Below are positions 34,711 to 45,639 of a stretch of DNA of 64,000 bases, piece by piece; the stretch's first letter is position 1; every line of letters begins with the position of its first letter. Under the pieces are notes generated by a model. That model had not been told where the DNA came from. It did not search any database and worked only from the letters and a program-made list of their open reading frames with translations. The stretch is from contig JBITNC010000002.1 of assembly GCA_050084985.1 (NCBI GenBank), positions 10,354,001-10,418,000 on the forward strand. The letters are read 5' to 3'. Both the position numbers and the translations under genes were made by a program. This stretch comes from Nageia nagi (lineage: Eukaryota > Pinophyta).

Positions 34711-35395
34711 TGAAATATCCCAATTATTACTCAAGATTTTTTGGCATAAAAACTAGATCTGTTACATGCTATCTTTGACTTTAAACTCCAACTGTAACAG
34801 CACTTTTATTACTTAATAATGATGATAGAATTCTGATCTTATAACAGCAGTAATATAGGAATTAAATCGCATGAAAGAGACCATAGAATCATTCATTCAA
34901 GAGTTGATAACAAGAACAATGAGTATATGAGATCAAATCTTCAATAAGCAAGTAATAAGACTGTTATTTCTGTAACAATTCTGTAACATTCCTATAACAA
35001 TATTTAGGGCATCCAAAATATGAGAGTCTCCTCACAAATTCTTCAAAATGCCACTTCTAAGGCTGTTGGGCGCATCCCTAGGCCAAAGAAGGATGAGAAG
35101 GGCACATCCCTAACTCAAGAAAAGCAGATATCAGAATTTGATTGGATGATACCTTGAAAATGAGAAATGTTTTTGCTTAAATAGCCACTAAATGTCTCCA
35201 TAAAAGCCAGCCGACCAGCCTTGGAAGAGAAAACTAGATTTCCAAGTGGTTTTGCCGACTTGAACATGGATAATGATTCCAAATACAATTCTTTACATTT
35301 TTTTTTCTTCTTTTGATAAATGCCAAAAGTGTAAAGTACTCCTAGATCTAGAAATTGCAATGAAAATGAAATACAAAGAATTTTGGGACATTACA
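34711..35395 (-). repeat. 5' LTR of the chromovirus
   Basis: 685 bp, nearly identical to 29283-29968. The + strand right end abuts the CCTAT duplication. Confidence 0.95.
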
Positions 35396-35400
35396 CCTAT

Positions 35401-37227
35401 AGTCTTATGTGATTTACAAGCACCAAATAAATCATATCCAAAACCCTAATTTAGGTTTTATGGGCATTTTGGAAATAAATTTCAAAGCTTCATCAAGATA
35501 GCCTACATAACCAAGAAGTTCAACAATATATATACATATAATGATTCATCCCAAGAAATAATATTTTAAGAGTTGATCATGCAATTAGGATTGGTTCCCA
35601 AGTTATACAAATGTTATGTTGTAATTAGGGTTGGTTCCCAAGTGTAACTTCATCAAATGAAAGAGTTCAAGGGAATTATTATTATAGTCATGTACATAGT
35701 TCATAAAACAATACTTGCATCATGTATCTTGTCAAATAATTCTCATGCCTTAATGTGTATTTTTTTATATTTTACATTCATTTCCATCACATTTTGGAAA
35801 GATGAGTATCCAAGGTAGTCAAATTTCATAGTAAAAATGATTTAAAAATAATTTTTTTCTTATTTAAGTTTTTCCAATGCAAAATGGTGTTAGAATTTGC
35901 ATATTAATGCCTTAGAAAATCTTGGTGGTTCATTTTGCTATTAATTTTTTGATGCAAAATCTGCATCAAAATTTGTATCAAATTTTCCATCATTTTGAGT
36001 CCCTTTTTGCATCCTTTTTTATGTTAGAAAAAATTAAAAAAATGGAAAAAAATAAATTGATGCATGTCAATGCAAGAGGATGCAAATTAACATTGTTTTT
36101 CAATTTTCATGTTTGTAGATAAATCCTCACAACCAAGATCTATAGTAAAATAATAGAGTGATAAGCCTAATATAACATATAAAGGCAGAATCATGAATTA
36201 AAAGAGTTAATGTGATATCAAGATCTCAATATTAATAGGTAATATTAGTAAATACTTAAAGTATAGTGTGCATAATCCTATTAAGATGAAGATATGATAA
36301 TCATCTTTTGCATATGTTTCTTTTATAATTAAGAAAACTATTGAAATATATGCCTAAAGGTAAATGCCAACACTAGGATCCTTGCACAATAAAAGAGAAA
36401 TATGAGATATGTGCTTATATCAGCCCATATGATAATAATATAAAATATAACACTGAAATAATAATTATTATCAATAAAATAATATGATGACTAATTTTGG
36501 ATATAAGGTATCCAAATTAGATGTCAACAACATGGTTATGGATTTATAATTTATTTAAACCATTTTGTCTAAAATTTTTAATTAATAGTAAGTGTTGCTT
36601 AGATATTACACTAAAATAATTGTTCAACTTATTAATATTTGATATATCTTTAGAGTGATTGTCCTTTTTGAGATCTATAAAAGTCAAAAACCATTATTTA
36701 TTTGAAAATAGTAGTGTAGATAGTTATTTAATACCTTTAAATAAACTTATTACTATGAAAAAGACCATTTTGTATATATCAATCCAAGTATGTATAAAAG
36801 AGCATGAAGGTAGAGTGCTTGAAGGAGCTAATTGAGCATTACTATAATATTTATTTTGCATTGTACTATGTAGCATTCAGTGAATATTATGAATTCTTTG
36901 AAAGAAGATATCATTTTCTCACAACATTTAGATAAAGACTGTGCACTTATAAAAGAAGAGATTATTTTATAAATATCATTCGCATGATCCTCTTGTTGAC
37001 ACCAATAGTACTTTTTCTATGCACTCTACTATTTATTTGTGATCTCCATTTTGAGATATATAGTTTTAATATTTGTCTCATTATTTGTTGGTTTTTAATT
37101 TTTGATATGATAATGATTAATTTACCCCATACTACTATTATCGAGGTGTGATTAATTTCCATCTTTTTTTGTTTATATATCTTGTATTATCTTTTATAAG
37201 TTAATATGTATTACAGGTATCTCGAGC
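35401..37227. other. AT-rich DNA without a recognisable gene
   Basis: No domain or splice-supported gene was found. A 40 bp imperfect direct duplication containing TTGGTTCCCAAGT occurs near 35590-35650. It may include the undiscovered far end of the CACTA element, because the chromovirus lies just after the transposase stop. Confidence 0.5.
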
Positions 37228-37229
37228 AA

Positions 37230-37245
37230 GAAATGACCAAGTAAT
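37230..37245. repeat. Target-site duplication of LINE, left copy
   Basis: GAAATGACCAAGTAAT matches GAATGACCAAGTAAT at 41167-41181 with a single A missing. Long target duplications of this size are typical of LINEs. Confidence 0.85.
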
Positions 37246-40200
37246 TGATTCAATCATATCTAAGGAGACTTACTAAGCTTCCTTAGATAATCAATTACTT
37301 TGTTTATCATTATATAAGGGTGTTTACTTCTCAACCTCTATTTCAAGCTCATAATTAGTCTCTTTCTGAGTGTTGCTCTGTAGTTCCAAATAAACTCTCA
37401 TGAGTTCAACAAGAAATTTGTGATTCCCTTCTTTCTAAAGATGACATCAAACATGTTGTTGCTCGCATGGCTAATGATAAAACCTTGGGCTTGATGGATT
37501 CCCCTATGAATTATATAAAGAATTTTGGGATATGTTAAGGTCATATTTATACAATGTTTACTTGGAAGCTCTCTAGAAAGGCTCTTTAAGGGATATCATT
37601 AATAAAGGAAATGTTAATTTATCCCTAAAAACTAAGATCCAAAGGTAAGTACCAATTAATGACCCATTACCTTGATTAATGTGAGCTACAAGATAATTGC
37701 AAAAGCTCTTGCCTTGAAGTTGTGCCCAATTCTTCCCTTGATTATTCAACTTGAACAGATAAGTTTTGTACAAGGAAGATTTATTTTGGATAATTTCTTA
37801 GCTATATGTGAAGGATTAGAGTGGGCTAGATCCTCTAACCAAGATGTTTTATTTTTAAATATTGATTTTGAAAAAGAATATGACAAAGTGGAATGGTATT
37901 TTATTATTATTATGCTTTAAGCTTTGGGCTTTGGCCAACAATTTATTGATACCATTCACATGCTTTTTGTTGATGCTTCAATTGTACTTATATTGAATAA
38001 CACTCAATCTAAAATCATTCCTTTGAAAAATTTTATATAAAAAGGATGTCCTTTGCAGGCTCTTTCTCTTTTTTATTCTTATATTTGAAACCTTTGGTTA
38101 CTTATTAGCCTCTAAGTTAAAATAGGGCATAATTAAATGCATTGCTCTTTCTTATTCAAATAAATAACTAGTGAATGGTCATTTTGTGGATGACTCATTC
38201 TTGATTTTAAGAGAAGATAAGCAATATTTGAAATATGCTATGCAATACCTTGAAATATTTTATCTTTATTCTGGTTCAAGTATTGATCAATGGCATAAAA
38301 CCTTTTGCTTTTGACAAACTCAAAAGAATTTACCTGAGTGGCTTGTACAAGTCAATTAGACTTGGATACAACCTGGAGAAGTATTCAAGTTTTTTGGCCT
38401 TTTTCCTTTTATGGTTCCTCTACCTAAATGTGAAACTATGTTGTTCAAAAAATGGAGAAAAAGTTATCATAGTGGACAACAAAAAAACTTTCTTTAGCTG
38501 GTAAATTTCAAATTTGTTATAAGATCTTAGCCACTACTCATGTTTATTATTCATCTTGTTGGGTTCCCTTCCTAACATGTTATAATAAGCTTAACAAAAT
38601 CTTAAGAGAATTCCTTTGGGCCAAGGATATGATTAAAAGAGGCTCCCAAAAAGCTTCTCAAGATATATGTTGTCTCCCAAAACAAAATAGAGGCTTTGGA
38701 ATGTTTGATTGTTAAAGATAAGGCTTTTCCCCATGTGCTAAATGGATCTCAAGAGCAATTACTAACAATTAATCTTAGAAGATCTTGCTCCATAACTGCA
38801 TACTTTCTGGTTTACACCAAAAAAAGAAAGTTTGGAAATGTCTCTCTCTTCAATCAATTCTCATAGCCCCTATCCATATTAATTTTTTTTGCTCTTTTAT
38901 TGTCCAAAGTATTTGGAAAGCTCAGGAACCAATTGAACATTGGCTATCATGGAAAGGTTTTGCTAAGATAGTAGGAGCATCTTTAGTTGGTCTTAATATT
39001 TGGTGATCCAAAGTTTTCTTTATTCAGGGTTCACCACTTGCTCAAGTTCAATAGGTGAGAGCTCAAATATTTTATAAAAAAGGAATTTCCTCTCTTTAAG
39101 ATTTCTTCTCTTCTAATACTAAACATTGGATCCCCTAAGAATAATTTTGTAACAAAATATGCTCTCCATAATAAGGATAAAGTTACTTATGATATATTGA
39201 TAATGTTCCTTTTTCTATTTTATCAAAGCTCCACAAAACTTTTAGTAAGCCATGGTGAACAGATTGGGCATGGCTTAAAAAGTTGCCTTTAATTCATTAC
39301 TCTACCAAATTAGGCTATGCATGGCTTACTCCTTACCTCCTTGTGATTGATAAACTTAATAATAAGTGGGACCTTGTTTCTTCACCCTTGTGTTGGTGAT
39401 GGCTTACCTCTATGTGATTCATACATAGAACCAAAACAATTTTATTTTTGCATAAAGTCTGTTACATAAAGGTTTACCTCTTGGTCCTCATCTAGTTTAT
39501 TTAGGTATTCAAAACCAACCTTCTATTTTTTGTGGTGATCTTAAAGAATTTCTACATGTTTTTTGGTCATGTTGTAGAGTCTCTACTATTTGGTCTTAAC
39601 TCTTTGATTTATTTTTTCCATTCATACTGAACCTTGTTACCTAGCCTCTTCCATTACTTGGAGACCCCATCTAATTTAGCCATAATTTGAATGAATTTTG
39701 AAATATTGTCAAGATTAGCACTTTGTTTCACCTTTATAAAATATAGAATAAGGCTATCTTTGATTCACATCAAGCAAAACTAGACTTCTTCCTAGCTCAT
39801 ATATATGATATTTTTTATGATTGTTTGCTACAATGTTAGGTTTGTCTCATCCTTTGCTAGAAATATTGTATACAATTATGTTTTACTACAAGTGAAAAAT
39901 GAAGGTCGTATACTACTCCAAATGGGATGGAATTTTGTATGTGTATTCTACACATCTATAAATTTTCGATGGTCTAAAGAACATGAAAAATGGAGCTATA
40001 AATCAAAAGATATGAGCTGCATAAGTTTACTAGTTTTTGTAGGACTGTAACTACATTTTTCAAGTGGAGACATTTGGATAAAATGTAAATGGATGGTTTA
40101 GCCCATGGGTTTTATATCAATGGTATTGCAATACTACTATGTGGTTAATTTTAAGATGGATTTATCTTATAAATATGGTAGTTTGGGATACATAAAGAAT

Positions 40201-41166
40201 CCTTTAGATTAATGCTTTTGCCCTTGGATGGGCATGATAGAGCATGATGGAGTATCCTAGAGATATCAAGTATGCTCAAGTTTTATGCATGGCATACAAT
40301 GATAACATGTGATTCATGTTGGTATTAAGATGGATCACATAATGTGAATGTGGCAAATCATTTTGTATGTGAGCACGCTATGTATGGGAGAAATGGAATG
40401 TGGATCTTAATACACATATGGACATGACATGCATGTTATGGTAGATGTAATGGAGATGCATGGATCCCATCATGGGAAGATTGCATCTATCTCGATTTGG
40501 GCATGGGAGCGCATGTCTTTGTGGGGCATGGTATAATGTTGAGCATGGTGTAGCACTAATGTATGGACTATGGAGATCTCATGTGGCATAACATGAGAGT
40601 TATATCATGGATTTATAATATGTAGATTGTATGATGCTTATTGTATGGAGATCATTGGATATGCTATGGTTGCACATGTGATTTTACATTGCATGATCTA
40701 GAGGCGAATTTGCTTAGTTGTGCAAAGCATTTGTAATACAATCTAAAGGAGTTGAAGCTCCTTGTTCTTGCTAGATGTAGACCAAATTGGGTGAACAAGG
40801 ATAAATATCTTTGTTATGTGGTGCCATTACATTGTTATTTATTTTTTATTGCCTTATCACATGAATCATATACTATAGATTCCTTTGCAAGGATTAGATG
40901 GATTTATGCATGTGCTAAAGATAATTTTCATCCCAATACAGAGCCGAAGATGATTAATGTGTTTTTTCTTTTTTGATGGGATGTGATGGCTTAATTCCCC
41001 CAGAGACTCTTAATATTTTAGTTGTGATGCTCATTTTCATGCCAATGATGTGGACTTGTTATAACTATGATTATCTTTTTGCTCGTGAGGTGTACCTTTG
41101 GCACATCCAACCTTTTTTTGTATGAATAGGTAATATTAATAAAATATTTATCTTTTCATTAAAAAA
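37246..41166 (+). mobile_element. 5'-truncated L1-like LINE
   Basis: The element is bounded by a 15-16 bp target duplication and ends with AATAAAATATTTATC...CATTAAAAAA, a typical plant LINE tail. RT motifs include SLLSKDDIKHVVARMANDKT, NVSYKIIAKALALKLCPILP, FVQGRFILDN and DFEKEYDKVEW near 37860, then GHFVDDSFLILRED near 38185. A zf-RVT-like end (WRWLTSM, FLHKVCYIKVY) lies near 39395-39470. About 1.2 kb of non-coding tail follows. The endonuclease part is absent and stops are numerous. It inserted by target-primed reverse transcription and was truncated at birth, since the duplication abuts the truncated 5' end. Confidence 0.85.
37440..38760 (+). pseudogene. LINE reverse transcriptase remnant
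   Basis: It holds the RT domain described for the LINE. The fingers-palm motif NVSYKIIAKAL leads to the SFVQGR box and the Asp-containing I-D-F-E-K-E-Y-D motif. F-V-D-D replaces the more usual F-A-D-D at the catalytic site. The longest intact piece is 37672-37920. Frameshifts occur between all pieces. Confidence 0.8.
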
Positions 41167-41181
41167 GAATGACCAAGTAAT

Positions 41182-41801
41182 AAAACATTGGCTAATTAAT
41201 ATAATATAATATGATAATGATAATGGTATGCATATGAAGTAAAAGATCAAGAGTGAGATAGATAATATCTATTAACGATACTTATTTTGACCTTAATACT
41301 TGATTCAAATCTTTTTTTATATCCCCTCTTAGATATTGGTTGATCCAAATCTTTGATCTTACATTAAAGAGATTAAATGGAAGAACCACTTTAAATTAAA
41401 TGAAAAGTTGTATATATTTACTTTTATAAATACAATCTTTAATGAATGATCAAATATTATTATTTTTATTAAAGTACTTTAAATAAATATTAAATAAAAT
41501 GAAAATACATTAACAAAAATTTAATTTTTTATATAAAAGATATGAAAATATAATTATCTTTCATAGCTTTCTATAACAAGAAAAGAATGCGGACTCCAAC
41601 GACTCCCAAATTTATGTAGGTATGTAAAACTACCACCTCAAAAATTTAATTTTTTTTTTTTTCCCAAATATCTATGATGAATAAAAACCTTGAACCTTAA
41701 AAAAATAAATTTTTATTTTGAAAAATTGAGGAACGTGAGAGTGTTTGGTGAGATCTCCAACGCCCATGCAACGTACCCCGTCAAAGGGGTCTCCTTCCCA
41801 C
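41182..41801. other. AT-rich upstream region of the trihelix gene
   Basis: No coding sequence is seen. The segment is very AT-rich until about 41750, then composition shifts sharply to GC-richer sequence just before the TATA box. The promoter lies only about 620 bp from the LINE insertion. Confidence 0.5.
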
Positions 41802-41809
41802 TATAAAAA
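41802..41809 (+). promoter_or_regulatory. TATA box of the trihelix gene
   Basis: TATAAAAA lies about 300 bp before the ATG. It is the only strong TATA box between the LINE and the coding sequence, and predicts transcription start near 41830-41840. Confidence 0.65.
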
Positions 41810-42038
41810 CCCTACGCCTACGTACCTAATCATTGCCCAGCATTGAGTACTTTTTTGACCTTTTCAAACATCTGACGCTTTGTCTCTATTCTGCTCTCCA
41901 CAGTCTGCACTCCACTCCATCCCTGAGATTCGAACTCACAACCTCAGCCAAAGAGGATCCAAGCAAGAACTATAGAGGAGAAAGGAGGATTGAAGTACAG
42001 GACATTCCTGGAGCGATTTTCCCGCCTGTTTTAGCAGA

Positions 42039-42100
42039 GGTAAGTGCGAAGTTTGCCACTGTTATGGTCGCGTAGAGGTAGTTGGTAGTGTAGGTAGTAG
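42039..42100 (+). other. Possible short 5' UTR intron
   Basis: AG|GTAAGTG at about 42038 is a near-perfect plant splice donor, and a TAG acceptor candidate occurs just before the ATG (about 42100). An intron of about 62 bp would be at the lower end for plants, and the segment is not U-rich, so this is speculative. Confidence 0.2.
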
Positions 42101-42102
42101 CT

Positions 42103-43806
42103 ATGTTTGGAGATAGCGAGATGTACTCTTCGTTTGGGAATCCTCATAGCAGTTCTGGGCAGTCATTTCAAATCCCTGTTGAATCGTCCTCTTCGCCTCC
42201 GCCTTCTTTCCATATGCCCACCAACTCGTCTTCCTCCCATCCTCATCCCCCAATGCCCAACATGGCCATGAACGCTGTGTCTCAGCCCCAGCTTGAAATT
42301 CCACAGCATGTATTCTCGCACCAGTTATATCATTCTCCCTATTCGCCTCACATGAATATGAATATCCCTGGGGGAGGCTTGGGATCCCTGCAGGAAGTCG
42401 TGCTTTTGCCGCAGCCAATCCAGTCGGTCATGTCCCCCCAGTGCCAAGCCCAACAGAATTTTGCAATCAATGAGACTGTTTCCAATTCTGGGTTTTCTTC
42501 GCAGAATTGTCCACACCCTTCTCCCTTCTCGTCCCAAGATTGCCCAAAACCTGAGGTGAAGGGTTCGGAGATTGTGAGTATGGGGGCTGGAGGTGTGGAA
42601 GAGGAGGAGATGAAGAAGAATTCCAAGGAGAGCGTGCAGAAGAAGAGGGCCAAGAACTGGAGCAAGTTTGAGATTTCGAAGCTTGCGAAGTGGAGGTGTG
42701 AGATGGAGCCAAGGTTTGAGAAGGGGGCGAAAAAGGCCGAGCTTTGGGAAGAGATTTCAGAGGCGTTGAGGGGTGATGGGATTTATAGGGATTCACATCA
42801 GTGTAGGGATAAGTGGGAGAAGTTCATGGGGGCGTATAAGAACTGGGTGAAGGATGGGGGGAAGGGTAGGGACGATAATTCTTTGTTTGAGGAGTTGAAC
42901 GAGTTGTTGGGAGGAAAAACGCCAAAGAGGGAGATGGAGCAGGTGGGTGACGCTCTTTTGGAAGATGCCACAGAGGAGAGATTTTTGAGAGACAACCAGT
43001 TTATTGATGAAGAAGACACTGATGTGGATATGGCTACTTTAACTGGTAGGAAGAGGAAGAGGCCTAATTATGTGTCTGTGTCTGATCTCTCTGTTGTTAA
43101 GGAGCTGGTTGGGACTGTCATTGATAGTTATCATCGTAAGGTGAAGGAGGTTTTGGATGTTCTGGATAGGAGGGAGCAGGCAAGGGAGCAGGCGAGGCTG
43201 GAGAAAGAGGAGAAGTGGAGGGCAGAGGATTTTGCTCAGAGGGAGGCCTTTAATAATACTATGTTGTCTGTTGTGAAGAACCTGGCGCGTGATCATCCAA
43301 GGAATGTTGAAGCAGAAACTGCTGTAGCTGCTCAGGCTCCTCAGTTGAAGAAGCGGTCCAAGAATTGGAAGGTGCATGAGGTGAAGGAGCTGATCAAGTT
43401 GAGGGGGGAGATGGACGGTAGGTTTCAAGAGATTGCTAGGAGAACACCATTGTGGGAAGAATTGTCAGAGAAGCTGGGGCTGAAAGGGATTGATCGGGAT
43501 GCAAAACAGTGCAAAGAGAAGTGGGACAAACTGCAAGCAGATTACAGGGAAGTTGTGGAGGAAAAGAAGGAAGCTGCCTTGAGTCCATTCTTTCCAGAGA
43601 TGCAATCCATTTTAGGGCGGCTTAATTATCACGTGGAGAATGTCAAACCTGACAACATTAGTATGGACAATGTCAAACCTGACAACATTAGTACGGAGAA
43701 TGTGCACCCTGAGAATGATAGCATGGACAATGATATCATGGACAATGCTCACCCTGATAGTGTTACCAGGGAGAATACTTTCGTGGAAAATGTGAACCCA
43801 CGATAG
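42103..43806 (+). CDS. Two-domain trihelix (GT-type) transcription factor
   Basis: The product is a 567-residue nuclear DNA-binding protein with an open, undamaged frame. Residues 1-165 are rich in Ser, Pro, His and Gln. The first trihelix domain spans about 182-270, with W186, W215, Q233-C234 and W238, and a final F-E-E-L-N-E-L-L helix. A basic cluster R-K-R-K-R (316-320) could be a nuclear signal. Residues about 330-400 form a charged helical, coiled-coil-like centre. The second trihelix domain spans about 418-505, with W422, W451, Q469-C470, W474 and F496-F497. Two such domains around a central helix recall GT-2-type factors, which bind GT elements in light and stress genes, but the clade cannot be fixed by eye. 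The C-terminus (about 512-567) is a degenerate Asn/Asp-rich repeat. The start was chosen because it follows a leader with a TATA box and no upstream ATG keeps the frame. Confidence 0.9.
   Translation: MFGDSEMYSSFGNPHSSSGQSFQIPVESSSSPPPSFHMPTNSSSSHPHPPMPNMAMNAVSQPQLEIPQHVFSHQLYHSPYSPHMNMNIPGGGLGSLQEVVLLPQPIQSVMSPQCQAQQNFAINETVSNSGFSSQNCPHPSPFSSQDCPKPEVKGSEIVSMGAGGVEEEEMKKNSKESVQKKRAKNWSKFEISKLAKWRCEMEPRFEKGAKKAELWEEISEALRGDGIYRDSHQCRDKWEKFMGAYKNWVKDGGKGRDDNSLFEELNELLGGKTPKREMEQVGDALLEDATEERFLRDNQFIDEEDTDVDMATLTGRKRKRPNYVSVSDLSVVKELVGTVIDSYHRKVKEVLDVLDRREQAREQARLEKEEKWRAEDFAQREAFNNTMLSVVKNLARDHPRNVEAETAVAAQAPQLKKRSKNWKVHEVKELIKLRGEMDGRFQEIARRTPLWEELSEKLGLKGIDRDAKQCKEKWDKLQADYREVVEEKKEAALSPFFPEMQSILGRLNYHVENVKPDNISMDNVKPDNISTENVHPENDSMDNDIMDNAHPDSVTRENTFVENVNPR
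43639..43698 (+). repeat. 30 bp tandem duplication in the trihelix coding sequence
   Basis: Two in-frame copies of a 30 bp unit (43639-43668 and 43669-43698) encode N-V-K-P-D-N-I-S-(M/T)-(D/E). Further degraded 10-residue repeats follow to the stop, so the C-terminal tail probably grew by slippage. Confidence 0.85.
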
Positions 43807-45639
43807 TGGTTCAACACCTTCAAGGGTATGCTGGTCATCTTTTCAAAATTCTGATGCAAAATTTTTGGTAAAAAGATTCATGTTAAGAAAATATAAATAT
43901 GTGGTGTAGTGAGACTCGTGGACACCACTTTTGTTTTCAATCTTTTACGAAGTTTACTAGTTAAAATAGAAATTTCTTATATATCACCATCCTGTCATAA
44001 TATTGTAGTTTACCAATATGATATCAATACAATTGATCCATGCTAAATCAATAAAATTATGATGATTGTAGAATTAAAAGGTTGGTTTTTCCCTGTTTTA
44101 TAGGATTCAAGGGGACATTATTATGGAATGGTTGAACTTGGGAATTTGCTAGAGGATTTATTTGCTCATCATTTATGTGTGCATACTCTGGTATAACTTT
44201 TTGAAAGATAAAAAGAGATTGATTCAAACTTTGCACTTTTGATGAAGTGGCAATAGTTATTTTGAAATTGTTGCTTTAATACACCTATCAAAAAAAACCC
44301 TCACGAAAAGGAAATTTAATTTGCTATGTTGAAGTTATGCTAATATTGTTAATTGTTTTTTTAGTCAAGGGAATTCAATATGTTGCACCCATTTTAAGAA
44401 AGATATAGCAAACGTAAGCTCTTCATGCAGACTTAGTTCTGATTAAGCTATGCTTACCACATACGTCCACCACTGTATTCTCAACTCCCTGCGCTGCTAT
44501 TATTTCCAACTTGGTTGTTGAATACAATTGCTTCCCCTAGTAGTCTGTTATTCCCAGTCTTCGGGCAGAATGTGTCTGATAATAGAAGTTGCAGCTATAC
44601 GGAGGAAATAGGAAAAAAGGTGCAAAGGGTGGGAATAATTGAAAAAGATTTACTTTGAGTGAAGAAAATCTGTGACATATTAGAGTGTCAACAAAATAAA
44701 ACAGTCATGCTATATACAAGAAAGATGTGAACACAAATACTTATGTATATTATATGTGCTATATTCTTCAAAAAAAGATTGTTGCAGTTGCTTAAGAAGA
44801 TGCGATAATGGTGATCATCAAAGTTGCTACTTGCAGTCTACTGCAAGTAATAGAAGAAAGAGATAAATGAGAAAAGAAAAGAATAAGAAATATGAAAATA
44901 GATGATATAGAAGAATGGCCCAACTACTTGCATTGCAAAGAGGGCAAGTATGACACCTACTGATTCGCAATGCGATGGAATTTAAATGGTGAAACCCACA
45001 TCCAAAGATGTTGGTGATTACTCAAATGATGGAGGCTATCACTTCTATTTCTTGAACTTGCTTCAAATTATTGAAAAAAATATCCATACCGAACAATCAC
45101 TTGTATAGTTTTAGCTGGTCAACACTTACTAAATATTTGCTTCACTTTTCATCTAGTTTCTGGCTTGTAACTGTCCCATTTGAATGAAGCTAGAAAATAT
45201 CAAATGGTTCAAGCTATTTCATAGCATGCTTATGTAAATGTGAATTATTGAAGAAGGTCCCCTTTCCTTCTGAGTATTTTGCTGTTTTGACATGAAAATC
45301 ATGCCATTTCTGTTTCTGGTCTAAGTTAGTTGTGTTCTTTGAATTCCCATTTCTCTGACCTCATCAAGCTGATGAACATTAAGTAACCTTTCTTTACAAG
45401 CATCATTAAGGTTCTTGTTTGTACTTTAAACAGAACAGGTAAGAGAATATTATTGTCATACTCCATTTGCTAAGGTGTGAAATCCACACTTGATTTCCAT
45501 GTAATCCTGATAGCCGAAAGTGCATCTTGGAGTATATCAGGCTAGTTTTCATGATGATTTTTGACAGTTTTTATGATAATCATTTCAACCTTCAAGTTCA
45601 TTGTTGGGTACTTCAGCTTCTCTATTGATTTCCGTATGG
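43807..45639. other. Trihelix 3' flank, no other gene seen
   Basis: AATAAA at 44050-44055, about 245 bp after the stop, is a plausible polyadenylation signal. The rest is AT-rich with a purine-rich patch near 44855-44905. No conserved domain was recognised on either strand. Confidence 0.4.

Larger units (their letters stand above)
29283..35395 (-). mobile_element. Ty3/gypsy chromovirus, nearly complete, minus strand
   Basis: Two LTRs of 685-686 bp (29283-29968 and 34711-35395) differ by nine substitutions and one T-tract indel, about 1.3 percent. Termini are TGAAATATCCCAA and TTGGGACATTACA, and the target duplication CCTAT is perfect. The primer-binding site (34698-34709) and polypurine tract (29969-29982) place the 5' end on the right. 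One gag-pol frame with a C-terminal chromodomain identifies a chromovirus. A few stops and frameshifts make this copy inactive, but it is the most recent of the full-length insertions here. Confidence 0.95.

Noticed and set aside
41925-41950. tRNA-like B-box word (GATTCGAACTC) in the trihelix leader
   Set aside because: No A box or cloverleaf can be found around it on either strand, so it is treated as chance.
41833-42075. 80-codon open frame upstream of the trihelix gene
   Set aside because: It begins at a TTG, not an ATG, lies in the predicted leader and has no recognised motif. It is not treated as an upstream ORF.
42101-43428. Several minus-strand open frames of 70-129 codons
   Set aside because: They are shadows of the GC-richer trihelix coding sequence and have no motifs.
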